64,000 bases of DNA, taken from Hormoscilla sp. GUM202. GTDB lineage: Bacteria > Cyanobacteriota > Cyanobacteriia > Cyanobacteriales > Desertifilaceae. A program made the position numbers and the translations under genes. The notes under the pieces are model-generated. The model worked only from the letters and a program-made list of their open reading frames with translations. It searched no databases and was not told the DNA's origin. Every line of letters begins with the position of its first letter. The stretch's first letter is position 1. Positions 1 through 8,123 of this stretch are shown here, piece by piece. Location: the NCBI GenBank assembly GCA_005518205.2, contig RFFC02000026.1, positions 1 through 64,000 of the forward strand, in the 5' to 3' direction.

Positions 1-77
1 TCTTTCGCTCTTTGGTGTGATTTGATCGCCCTCATGCTTCGCCCCTACAGCTAGATTTGCAAATATGGGATGCACCC
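1..77. mobile_element. Right end of a family B MITE, cut by the window edge
   Basis: The sequence ends at 77 with GATGCACCC preceded by an ATATGG tract, the same terminus as the complete family B element at 295-413 (both also carry a GCTTCGCCC stretch inside). It abuts the truncated ATP-grasp gene that begins at 78. The left end lies outside the window, so no target duplication can be checked. Confidence 0.6.
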
Positions 78-236
78 CCTTTCGGTGCCCTTACCATAGT
101 AGACATCCAACTTAATTTCCGTGGGAAATAGATCCGTGTCGAAGCGAAACGCTTTCCCCCCCCGAGATGCGATCGCCTCCATCACCATCTGAATACTTTC
201 GTTATCTTCGCTGTGAGTTATAATCAGAACAGTCAT
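51..236 (-). pseudogene. N-terminal fragment of a microviridin-type ATP-grasp ligase (MvdC/MvdD family)
   Basis: Reading from the ATG at 236, the protein begins MTVLIITHSEDNES and continues with GGKAFRFDTDLFPTE, the characteristic N-terminus of the MvdC/MvdD-type ATP-grasp enzymes that form the lactone or lactam cross-links of microviridin-class RiPPs. Family members are over 300 residues; here about 53 residues remain. Similarity stops at 78, where the family B repeat terminus starts, and the frame ends at 51. An upstream in-frame ATG at 278 falls in repeat DNA, so 236 is the better start. The rest of the gene, if it survives, would lie left of the window. The assignment rests on remembered family sequence, so I am fairly but not fully sure. 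No precursor peptide gene is visible nearby. Confidence 0.6.
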
Positions 237-294
237 AGTAGGGTGGGCACTGCCCACCAACGCTAAATATTTTTTCACTTACAAAAGCACCGCC

Positions 295-413
295 GGGCGC
301 ATCTCATATTTGCGAATATATCTGTAGGGGCGAAGCATTTGGGCGACAATATAAGTCATATCGACAACTTGACTATCCAAATGCTTCGCCCGTGCAAAAC
401 GTGAGATGCACCC
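295..413. mobile_element. Family B MITE (119 bp) with 8-bp target duplication
   Basis: The left end GGGCGCATCTCATATTTGC and right end CGTGAGATGCACCC are inverted repeats. They are flanked by perfect 8-bp direct repeats GCACCGCC at 287-294 and 414-421. The interior has a shorter inverted repeat (AAGCATTTGG and CCAAATGCTT). There is no coding capacity. The same termini occur at 40279-40483 and 53675-53855. Confidence 0.8.
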
Positions 414-425
414 GCACCGCCCACC

Positions 426-500
426 CCGCAAGCGCTAAAGCGCTTACTACAAACAGTATATTGAGTAATTAAGCCCGCGCAGGCGGGCTTTGTTCTTGTA
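426..500. repeat. Short palindromes (intergenic)
   Basis: Two adjacent perfect or near-perfect palindromes lie here, AGCGCTAAAGCGCT and GCCCGCGCAGGCGGGC, followed by GTTCTTGTAGC. These are the same building blocks (CCTAAAGGG-like and GCCTGCGCAGGC-like stems) that recur across the window and form the tandem arrays at 13.5 and 53.1 kb. Confidence 0.7.
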
Positions 501-520
501 GCCCTACCCTTTAGGGTTGG

Positions 521-590
521 GGCGATCGGGGGCGATCGGGGGCGATCGGGGGCGATCGGGGGCGATCGGGGGCGATCGGGGGCGATCGGG
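521..590. repeat. Seven tandem copies of a 10-bp unit containing GCGATCGG
   Basis: The unit GGCGATCGGG is repeated seven times without error, a period of about one DNA helical turn. It resembles an amplified HIP1-like octamer. It sits immediately upstream of the truncated ATPase frame and may mark the event that removed the start of that gene. Confidence 0.9.
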
Positions 591-640
591 GGCGTGGTAG
601 TTAAACTTAAGATAGTAAAACATCTGCGATCGCCTCAGAA

Positions 641-1756
641 ATGGGCAGGTGCAAATCTCTTTCCAGCATCCCCCACTCTCCCGTGGGATTTCTGGATGTC
701 TTTCGGTTTTTGCACGATCTTGCCAAACCGGGAGGCGGTTTACAGAGGGCTATCAGTACCAGGGGCGGCCTATCTCAAATCCGCTGTTTGTCAGCGCCGC
801 CAGCTACCTTTAGTTCCTCACCAGATATCGAGATAGAAATACATCTGGCCCCAGCCCCATATCAAAAACAAATCTGGAAGTATGCTATCGGTATCAGACA
901 ACATCAGGGAGACGATCGTCAACCCTATGTCAGCTACGAACGGGTATGGAAGGGGGAGACGATGCTGCTCTCACGACCGGATAAAGAGGATGAAAAAGAT
1001 GAGCTAAGATTAACTCAGACGCACCTGGAACAAATCAGCGCTAATGGGGAATTTCGGGCAATAGCTAAATTCTTTCAATCTGTTCTCTATCTACACCTGG
1101 TGCCCCAGTTACTTCGTCATCCCCAGGCTTTTTCTGGATATGGAGTTTCCGAAGATCCTTTTGGGCGCAGTTTTTTGGAACGAGTGACTAAAACACCCGA
1201 GGTTATTCGCCAAGAACGCCTCGCCATAATTGAGAAAGCTTTGCGTATAGCAGTTCTAGAATTCAAGCATCTCACACTTATAAAAGACGAGATGGGTATT
1301 CCTCATTTGCAGGCAAAATACGAACACTGGCATGGAGATGCAGGTAAACAAAGTGAAGAGCAATTCTCTGATGGAACTTTACGTCTAATTGGTTTACTCT
1401 GGTCATTGTTAGAAAATGAATCCCTACTGCTTCTCGAAGAACCTGAGTTATCCTTGAACCCAGGGATAGTGAGAAAATTGCCCTCTCTAATGTATCGCAT
1501 ACAGAGTCAGCAGCCCAAACAAATTATCAGTAGCACTCATAGTGTAGAACTGCTTTCAGACCCTGGCATAGGGGGAGAAGAAGTCTTGCTATTAACACCG
1601 AGTATCGATTTTGAGGGCACCCTGGGCACTCAAGTGCAACTTGCATCCTCATTTCAGGATGTGCGGGACTTATTAGAAGGAGGGTTAAGCGTAGCGGAAG
1701 CTGTCTTGCCCAAGACTATACCATCTGAGGTTTATCAATTGGAGTTACGACTTTAG
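641..1756 (+). pseudogene. AAA (AAA_21/RecF-like) ATPase lacking its Walker A
   Basis: From residue 16 the protein reads GFLDVFRFLHDLAKPGGG, the stretch that in this family directly follows the GxNxxGKS P-loop, but no P-loop is encoded here or in the other forward frames upstream. The rest is intact: an ABC-type segment around FSDGTLRLIGLLWSLL, Walker B LLLLEEPELSLNP and a switch STHSVELL. The protein therefore lacks its nucleotide-binding loop and is probably inactive. The stop TAG overlaps the GTG start of the next gene by one base, as in intact ATPase/TOPRIM-type pairs, a layout seen in overcoming-lysogenization-defect-like and other defence modules. The 10-bp repeat at 521-590 precedes it. 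ATPase identity is secure; loss of function is inferred. Confidence 0.75.
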
Positions 1757-1900
1757 TGGAATCTATCCCTATTAACCTGGCAGTTGAAGATCCTCTCAGT
1801 GAGGCAGTGTTGCGAGCAATTTTACGACAATCAAACCGTCCCTATGAACTCGGCACATGTTATTGTCAGGGGGGATATGGCTATCTAAAAAAGACCATGT
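1756..1900 (+). pseudogene. N-terminal fragment of the ATPase partner (TOPRIM/DUF4276-like)
   Basis: A GTG at 1756 overlaps the ATPase stop and starts a protein with VEDPLSEAVLRAIL and CYCQGGYGYLKK. These resemble the N-terminus of the small TOPRIM-like (DUF4276-type) proteins that accompany such ATPases. Homology ends near 1900, where a repeated intergenic module begins (also at 4600 and 7535). The open frame continues to 2010 only by chance through that module. With the ATPase also damaged, this was probably a two-gene defence or maintenance unit that is now dead. The family assignment is from memory. Confidence 0.5.
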
Positions 1901-1902
1901 AC

Positions 1903-2275
1903 ATGCAGATAATTGAGAAAAATTACTATCTGACAGAGCAAAAAGCTCGCATACTCTTCCTACACGCTATCGGACAGTTATATCCATTTTTTGACTCGCA
2001 ACGAGGCTAAGAGAACTTTTCCAGAGCAACTTCATAAGCATAACTATTAGCACGGACTCGCGAATCGCTGTGTCTGATAATTGCATGCAATGTCTGACAA
2101 TTGCGATCGGTGCCAAACTCAAACTGCCTCAACACCGGCACAGCAAGAATCTCAGCCACAGTCTGCCACACCGGCTCAAACCCATCGCGCTCGCTACCCG
2201 ACAGCTACTGAAGACAAGACGGAACCTCCAGCCCGTAGGGTTCATGTATGCCAATCCATAAGTTTTCCTAATCAC
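1903..2275. repeat. Copy 1 of a duplicated intergenic module at the RTX locus
   Basis: About 370 bp beginning CATGCAGATAATTGAG recurs with a few differences at 4598-4965, and its first ~65 bp recurs again at 7533-7600. Each copy lies next to an RTX gene or relic. No convincing gene is inside; frames on both strands are broken by differences between the copies. Confidence 0.8.
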
Positions 2276-2330
2276 TAAGATAAGATATGCAAATTGTCTG
2301 AAACTTACCGTGACCGTGAAGAGATGCTAA

Positions 2331-2336
2331 TATAAT
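2331..2336 (+). promoter_or_regulatory. Possible -10 element upstream of the first RTX locus
   Basis: TATAAT occurs here, at the position equivalent to the extended -10 at 5093-5098 upstream of the second RTX gene; both are followed by GGAA. No good -35 is visible. It is about 600 bp from the RTX start, with an RTX relic between, so its role is uncertain. Confidence 0.3.
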
Positions 2337-2781
2337 GGAATCCGCACCGTCCGCCGTCCGAAGATGACACCGTCCGCCGTCCGGTTGAGAACGGGAGGGT
2401 TTCCAGGCGACTGACATCGGAGACCCAGACCTATGATCTGCTGGATCAGTGCTAGTATTCCACTATGCTACGGGTACAAGATATGTACAAGACTAAAGGG
2501 AATTATAAAAAGTATTGGCAAGATTTCTTAAGATCACTGGAGGATAGTTCCGGTAAGATCGTCGGACGGATCCATCCCGGCGGACACACGACAGACACAC
2601 GGGTGTGATTTACAGTATTACAAAAGCATCGATGGAGGTACAAGACAGTGATTTCAACAGCCAAATGGATGAAAAGGATAACCACTCCTCTCCAGCATGT
2701 ATCGGATCTCACACCGGGTATTCCGAGCCAAAATGACGGAGATTTAACACAGCCTCGTCGGTCAAACGGACAGGCGAAGTG

Positions 2782-2890
2782 AAATGGAAACGACACTCTC
2801 GTCGGCGGGCCGGGCAAAGACGTGATCGGGGGCGGTCTTGGAGACGATACCATATCGGCTGGGCGGCGGGGGGCGCGGCGCGAAGAAAGA
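2782..2890 (+). pseudogene. Relic of an RTX repeat protein
   Basis: Translation from 2782 gives NGNDTLVGGPGKDVIGGG followed by LGDDTIS, two RTX nonapeptides, but a TGA sits directly before it and the frame degenerates into basic residues afterwards. The following GAAGCGAGACGTTCTTGACC string also follows the complete RTX gene at 4452. This looks like the tail of an earlier tandem RTX copy that was deleted down to about 100 bp. Confidence 0.6.
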
Positions 2891-2930
2891 GAAGGAAGCG
2901 AGACGTTCTTGACCAATTGGAGTAAAAGAC

Positions 2931-4412
2931 ATGTTTACAAGAAATAGTGCGCATACCGCAGGAGTGCCAAAACACTATCGTCGCACGACCGGAGATTACC
3001 TCGCGCTCGGCGATCGATCGAACACACATACCGGCACAAACCTCTCCGACACACTACTAGGTCAAGGTGGACACGACCGACTCCACGGTGCAAAGGGGAA
3101 CGACAGCCTCGACGGTGGATTGGGAAGAGACACTCTGTGGGGCGGAGAGGGAAACGACACACTACTAGGTCAAGGTGGACACGACCGACTCCACGGTGCA
3201 CACGGGAACGACAGCCTCGACGGTGGATTGGGAAGAGACACTCTGTTGGGCGGAGAGGGAAACGACACCATACACGGTGGTCGCGGTGGTGGAAACGACT
3301 CCTTATTCGGCGGGGCGGGAAACGACTCTATCTTGGCCGGAGGAGGGAGGGACATTCTGCGAGGCGGCGAGGGGAATGATACATTTGTGTTATCGGGCCT
3401 CGGCCGGGCGCATACGACGATCGCGGACTTCCGCGTGGGCACGGACTCTATTATGCTACCTAATGAGATGCAAATAGAGGACGAACTGCAATTGACGAAC
3501 GAAGACGGGACCGTAGTAGTCGAAATTGGAAGATTTTCTGCTACTCTACTTAACATTAACGGTGGAGAAATCGAGAAACTGAAAGAAGAACTGAATGCTT
3601 CTTTGAGAGGCGTTCATTTTATAGCCTCGGTTTCGTTCGAGGGGCAAGATATTCTCACCGGCACGGTGGCGCCTTTGAAGATTTTAGGCCTAGAGGGAGA
3701 CGATACCATCAACGGCGGAGAAGAAGACGATACCATCTCTGGCGGAGAGGGAGACGATACCATCTCTGGCGGAGAAGAAGACGATACCATCTCTGGCGGA
3801 AAGGGAGACGATACCATCTCTGGCGGAAAGGGAGACGATACCATCTCTGGCGGAGAGGGAGACGATACCATCTCTGGCGGAGAGGGAGACGATATCCTAG
3901 ACGGCGGCGGGGGAAAGGACGAATTGATCGGGGGGGGTGGCCGGGATATTTTCAAGATAGAGTATGAAGATGCTGGGCATTTCACCACGATTAGAGACTT
4001 TACCCAGGGCGAAGACAGAATAGCAATAGAGGGCACATATGGAATCGATTTACTTGTCGAGCCGCTAGATGGCCGGTGGGGGCAGTGGGAGAGGAGTCGG
4101 AATTTTACTTGGAACTTTTTGAGTTTGCCCGGGGGTACGGTGGTGGCTAGAATCGCTACACGAGGGATTGAGGTGCGAGAGGTGACTGTGCCGTGTCCCG
4201 AACCGGACGGCAAGTGCTATATTTCTGGCGGAGAGGTCGCCGAGAGATTCGGATTTGAAAACACGTGGAGTTCGACTCTTACTTTCTCAACTGGAATTTT
4301 TCTTAATGACACTGATTTTCTCGATCCGAGAGTTGATTACGGTCCATTTTCCGATTGGTCCAAGGTGATTTTCCAAGAGATAGATATTTTCAAAGGCGTG
4401 CTTATTATATAA
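2931..4412 (+). CDS. RTX-type calcium-binding repeat protein (first copy)
   Basis: A 493-residue protein with two blocks of GGxGxDxLxGG nonapeptides, at about residues 44-150 and 245-340. These are the repeats that bind Ca2+ in beta-roll RTX proteins exported by type I secretion. Each block is followed by a non-repeat segment with an IxDF motif (IADFRVGTDSI near 166, IRDFTQGEDRI near 357), a common cap. There is no Sec signal peptide, as expected for type I substrates. The second repeat block is nearly identical at DNA level (DDTISGGEGDDTISGG units), suggesting recent slippage. The start has GAGTAAAAGAC upstream, matching the second RTX gene's start context. No toxin or enzyme domain is evident. 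No type I exporter gene is in the window. Confidence 0.85.
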   Translation: MFTRNSAHTAGVPKHYRRTTGDYLALGDRSNTHTGTNLSDTLLGQGGHDRLHGAKGNDSLDGGLGRDTLWGGEGNDTLLGQGGHDRLHGAHGNDSLDGGLGRDTLLGGEGNDTIHGGRGGGNDSLFGGAGNDSILAGGGRDILRGGEGNDTFVLSGLGRAHTTIADFRVGTDSIMLPNEMQIEDELQLTNEDGTVVVEIGRFSATLLNINGGEIEKLKEELNASLRGVHFIASVSFEGQDILTGTVAPLKILGLEGDDTINGGEEDDTISGGEGDDTISGGEEDDTISGGKGDDTISGGKGDDTISGGEGDDTISGGEGDDILDGGGGKDELIGGGGRDIFKIEYEDAGHFTTIRDFTQGEDRIAIEGTYGIDLLVEPLDGRWGQWERSRNFTWNFLSLPGGTVVARIATRGIEVREVTVPCPEPDGKCYISGGEVAERFGFENTWSSTLTFSTGIFLNDTDFLDPRVDYGPFSDWSKVIFQEIDIFKGVLII

Positions 4413-4434
4413 ACCCGCAATCGCGCCGCTTGCA

Positions 4435-5160
4435 GGAAAGAAGAGAAGGAAGCGAGACGTTCTTGACCAATTATTCACCAAGCCGGACAAAGAGTCAAGT
4501 TTTTTTCTTTTTTCTTTCCGTAATTCGATACCTGTAAGCCCATTTCCCTCCCTGGGCCCCGCTTCCTCGGGTACTCCACAAATAGAAAAATCCCTGTCCA
4601 TGCAGAATATTGAGAAAAATTACTATCTGACAGAGCAAACTCGCATACTCTTCCTACACGCGATCGGACAGTTCTATCCATTGTTTGACTCGCAACGAGG
4701 CTAAGAGAACTTTTCCAGAGCAACTTCATAGGCGTAACTATGAGCACGGACTCGCGATATCCGCTGTGTCTGATAATTGCATACAATGTCTGACAATTGC
4801 GATCGGTGCCTAACTCAAACTGCCTCAACACCGGCACAGTCAGCCACAGTCTGCTACACCGGCTCAAACCCATCGCGATCGCTACCCGACAGCTACTGAA
4901 GACAAGACGGAACCTCCAGCCCAGAGGGTGAATATGCCAATCTATAATTTTTCCTAATCACTGGCATAAGAAATGCAAATAATATTTTCGGAAGAGAACG
5001 ATAACGAAGTCGGAGGAGTCTGCTATTATCAAGGAGGGTTTCCAGGCGACTGCTGTCGGAGAGCACGAGCAATGATTAACCGATGAAAGTGCTATAATGG
5101 AAACACTAAGAGGAACCTAAGTTGCTACCTATAGAACCTCAACTCCTCGTTGCGCCAAAA
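4435..5160. repeat. Duplicated RTX intergenic module (downstream part plus module copy 2)
   Basis: Positions 4450-4600 (from GCGAGACGTTCTTGACC through GGGTACTCCACAAATAG) recur at 7395-7534 downstream of the second RTX gene. Positions 4598-4965 repeat 1903-2275. Positions 5036-5070 (GGGTTTCCAGGCGACTG) recur at 2398. The stretch contains no recognisable gene and reads as the spacer of a tandemly duplicated RTX unit. Confidence 0.8.
5090..5098 (+). promoter_or_regulatory. Extended -10 promoter element ahead of the second RTX gene
   Basis: TGCTATAAT matches the extended -10 pattern TGnTATAAT. It lies just before the repeated leader element at 5121 and, without the IS1 insertion, would be about 210 bp upstream of the RTX start. 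The IS1 now separates it from the gene by about 1.2 kb. Confidence 0.4.
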
Positions 5161-5167
5161 TCAGCCA

Positions 5168-6114
5168 GGTGGTGATAAATATGTAGTGATGCATTATCTA
5201 TCCCGATAAACATTTGTTGTAATAATGTACAAAATACCAAATAGCTCCGATGTGATTTTCTAGTTTCTTGGAGAATGATAATGTTTTACGAACCAAACGA
5301 CTAATTCTTTGTCTTAATGTGTTGTTTAGCCTTTCAATATGATTAGTTTTTCCAGTTTCTTTACCTACTGGTTTATGACGTTTTTTGGGGATTACTGTGT
5401 TATAAGCTTCCCAAAAATATGTGTAAAAAACTGCGCCGATAAACAGGAGGTAAAGATTTCCACAATTTTTTTGCCGATTCCCGACTGCGAGCGCCCACAT
5501 AAACTCCAACTATTTCTCTAGTTTTTGTATCTAACGCTAACCAAATCCATTGCTTATTTTCTTTATTCTCCACAAAAGACCACATTTCATCACATTCAAT
5601 AGTCATTTTCCCTTTTGGCTTGTCTAAAACCTTTATCTCACGCGGAGTTTCCGCAGATTTTTTATTAACATAATCTTGGAGCAAAGTTTTTGAAACTCCA
5701 ACTTGACGTGCAATTCCAGCTAAAGAAATTCTCTCAAGTAAAAGGCCATCTATTTTCTTTTTTGTTTCTGATGATATCGTTTTATTGGTAGGGTTTTCAA
5801 CAAATTGCCTGCCACAGTCTTTACACTTATGTTTTTGCTTTTTGTTATGAGTACTACCGTTTTTTACTGTTCGCTCACTTTGACAGTGGGGACAAGAAGG
5901 TCGCAAGCATAAATCTGATGATGTGTTCATAAATTTAGACATTGTTTTTACCAATAACAATATAGCATTGTGACAACTAATTATACATGATTATCTCTGA
6001 TATTTTTGATAAATTAAACTTATCAATGGTAATGAAAAATGTTATATTATCCCTTTGAAAAGCAAGGATTAATAGAGGGATAAAATGTTATATCACTACA
6101 TATTTATCACTACC
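5168..6114 (-). mobile_element. IS1-family insertion sequence with 8-bp target duplication
   Basis: The element is 947 bp. The left end GGTGGTGATAAATATGTAG and right end (reverse complement) GGTAGTGATAAATATGTAG are inverted repeats that extend imperfectly to about 37 bp. It is flanked by perfect direct repeats ATCAGCCA at 5160-5167 and 6115-6122. It inserted inside MITE-like element C, in the leader of the second RTX gene. Confidence 0.92.
5198..5942 (-). pseudogene. IS1 transposase, frameshifted
   Basis: The N-terminal part (5942-5400) has a zinc-finger-like CPHCQSERTVKNGS and CKDCGRQF segment and a helix-turn-helix (ISLAGIARQVGVSKTLLQ), then the DDE start MTIECDEMWSFVENKENKQW. The C-terminal part (5509-5198) lies in another frame and carries NHIERLNNTLRQRISRLVRK with the late catalytic region. 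The frames meet near 5440 (PPVYR then AVFYTYFW), in the middle of the catalytic domain. IS1 frameshifting normally joins InsA to the DDE part near the N-terminal third, so this looks like a disabling mutation or a sequencing error rather than programmed frameshifting. Confidence 0.85.
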
Positions 6115-6261
6115 ATCAGCCAAAATCAGCCAAAATTACCTTGTGATTTACCCCAAAACGGCATTTTGGCGAATAAATTTACCAAAAATGGCTGTCTGGG
6201 AGGTCGCAATTTTTATAGGTAGCAACTCGAGTTAAGAGGAGTACAAAGAGGAGTACAAGAC

Positions 6262-7317
6262 ATGTTAGAGAGCGGATATTGGGAGTGGTGGCACTCTCAA
6301 GGTACTAAGAAAAGCTACGGAGATAAGAGTAACACAGCCAGGGGCCAAGACACAAACGACATACTCTATGGTCAAGGTGGACACGACTCGCTCCACGGTG
6401 GTGGGGGGAACGACTATCTCCACGGTGGATATGGGTTCGACACCCTGATCGGCGGAGAGGGAAACGACACCCTTATCGGTGGGGAGAAATATGGACACGA
6501 CTCTCTCTTGGGCGGAAGTGGAAACGACTCTCTGTCGGGTCTGGGGGGACACGACACCTTGGATGGCGGATCTGGGAGTGACACCTTGAGCGGTGGTACG
6601 GGAGATGACTCCCTCAAAGGAGGTGTGGGTGATGACTCCCTCGACGGTGGTGAGGGAAGTGACAGGCTGGACGGCGGAGATGGGAATGACACCTTGAAGG
6701 GAGGGAAGGGAAACGACTCCATAACCGGCGGGAGCGGGGACGACAGACTATACGCATCGGGCGGGCGAGACACTCTCACAGGCGGCGAGGGTTCCGATGT
6801 TTTCGTGCTCAATGCTCATTCCCATTCTGCCGTTCTGTTGACGGACTTCGACTATGATAGCGGAGATCGGATTGTTGTAGTCAATTCTGATGGTGGTGAG
6901 TTCCACTCGGCTACTCTGTGGGGGGGCCGTGTGTGGGAGATAGTGTGGAAAGATAGTTTTCGTATTCGGGTAGAGAATCCGTCGGACAATGTTTTAACAG
7001 GTTTGATTCCCGAGGGGGGAGAGGTGACACCGGGTTGGGTTGTAGAGGGGCAAGCCGTACCCGACTGGGATTCAAGGGTGGCGTCAGACTGGGGATGGGT
7101 TCCTGTCCCTCGCGGCGTCGTATACCGTCGTATAGAGGCAGAATTGTACCCACTGACTGGTGGAACTCAACCAGGGTTGGATGTGAATTATGATGACTTA
7201 GGGAAGAGAAAAGCTGTGTGGTGGGGTGATCTGCACTTTTGGTGGGAAGACGGTGGTGAGATGGACTCCACTCGGCAGCGAGCGCACTGGGAGAGGAATG
7301 GTGAGGATAGTTTTTAG
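6262..7317 (+). CDS. RTX-type calcium-binding repeat protein (second copy)
   Basis: A 351-residue protein whose residues 30-180 are about fourteen RTX nonapeptides (GGHDSLHGG, GGEGNDTLIGG and similar), followed by DVFVLNAHSHSAVLLTDF, the usual post-repeat segment. The remaining ~150 residues are rich in Trp and resemble nothing I recognise; the tail differs from that of the first RTX gene although repeats and flanking DNA match. The start follows AGGAGTACAAGAC, a good ribosome site. It has no Sec signal. Together with the relic at 2.8 kb and the gene at 2931 it forms a tandem family whose C-terminal regions vary. Confidence 0.85.
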   Translation: MLESGYWEWWHSQGTKKSYGDKSNTARGQDTNDILYGQGGHDSLHGGGGNDYLHGGYGFDTLIGGEGNDTLIGGEKYGHDSLLGGSGNDSLSGLGGHDTLDGGSGSDTLSGGTGDDSLKGGVGDDSLDGGEGSDRLDGGDGNDTLKGGKGNDSITGGSGDDRLYASGGRDTLTGGEGSDVFVLNAHSHSAVLLTDFDYDSGDRIVVVNSDGGEFHSATLWGGRVWEIVWKDSFRIRVENPSDNVLTGLIPEGGEVTPGWVVEGQAVPDWDSRVASDWGWVPVPRGVVYRRIEAELYPLTGGTQPGLDVNYDDLGKRKAVWWGDLHFWWEDGGEMDSTRQRAHWERNGEDSF

Positions 7318-7394
7318 TGTTTGAGGGGAGGTGGAACGCCGCCGCGCCGTGCGTGCGGGGGGGGGCTGCCGGGTGTGGTGGAGGGCGGGAAGCG

Positions 7395-7738
7395 TTTCGT
7401 TCTTCACCGATTATTCCCCAAGCCTGACAAAGAGTCAAGTTTTTTCTTTTTTCCGTAATTCGATACCTGTAAGCCCATTTCCCTCCCTGGGCCCCGCTTC
7501 CTCGGGTACTCCACAAATAGAAAAATCCCTGTCCATGCAGATAATTGAGAAAAATTACTATCTGACTGAGCAAACTCGCATACTCTTCCTACACGCGAAT
7601 CGAATCGTGACTAGTTTCATGTACATGAACAAAGCCCGCCCCCAGCAAACACTAAAGTGTTTACTACAAACCCCCAGCAAACACTAAAGTGTTTACTACA
7701 AACCCCCAGCAAACATTAAAGTGTTTACTACAAACCCC
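7395..7738. repeat. RTX downstream module, then three 33-bp palindrome-bearing repeats
   Basis: 7395-7600 repeats the region after the first RTX gene. From about 7641 to 7738 a 33-bp unit containing the palindrome AAACACTAAAGTGTTT and ACTACAAACCCCCAGC is repeated three times. 7740-8120 has no further gene that I can support. Confidence 0.75.
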
Positions 7739-8123
7739 TAAACATAATTCAACTATTGCGATTATAGCAGCAGCATATCACGGAGGGAGTGCAAACCGCA
7801 ACTACTAATCAATTCAAAATTCAAAATTCTTTCTTCAAAATTTCCAAACCAATTTTTGATGCTGCCGAGTAGTGTCAGCGATCGCGCTCAAATTAGGTGC
7901 AGCTAAGGGCAATGGCCTAGGGCTTTAACTGGCGATAGCAGCCACTTCTATGCCCCCCCTCGCAATGACTTCTAAGAGGTTCAGCTTATGTTAGTGAGAT
8001 TTGTCCCAGCCGTCGTGCAAAACCAGTATTGAGATCCGAGTAATTACTCAGAGTAGCGGTTTCCAATACTGTTGTAAGATTAATTCTGTAGGATTGACGA
8101 CAGAAGTATTGAAGGTGGTAAAC

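Larger units (their letters stand above)
5121..6226. mobile_element. MITE-like element C, interrupted by IS1
   Basis: GTTGCTACCTATA at 5121-5133 and TATAGGTAGCAAC at 6214-6226 are perfect inverted repeats. Removing the IS1 and one target copy leaves a 151-bp element with an internal CCAAAA-cggca-TTTTGG hairpin. A diverged copy lies at about 60615-60770, with the same TTTACCCCAAAA and AAAAATGGCTGTC interior. No target duplication is visible. Confidence 0.6.

Noticed and set aside
3614..4213. Minus-strand Pro/Ser-rich frame opposite the RTX gene
   Set aside because: It is the antisense of GG-D-D repeats; the sense frame has all the family features. The same holds for 6414-6812 and for the plus-strand frame 63069-63731 opposite the LRR gene.
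5400..5509. Programmed frameshifting in the IS1 transposase
   Set aside because: The frame change lies within the DDE domain and no slippery A-run heptamer is visible at the junction; a mutation is simpler.
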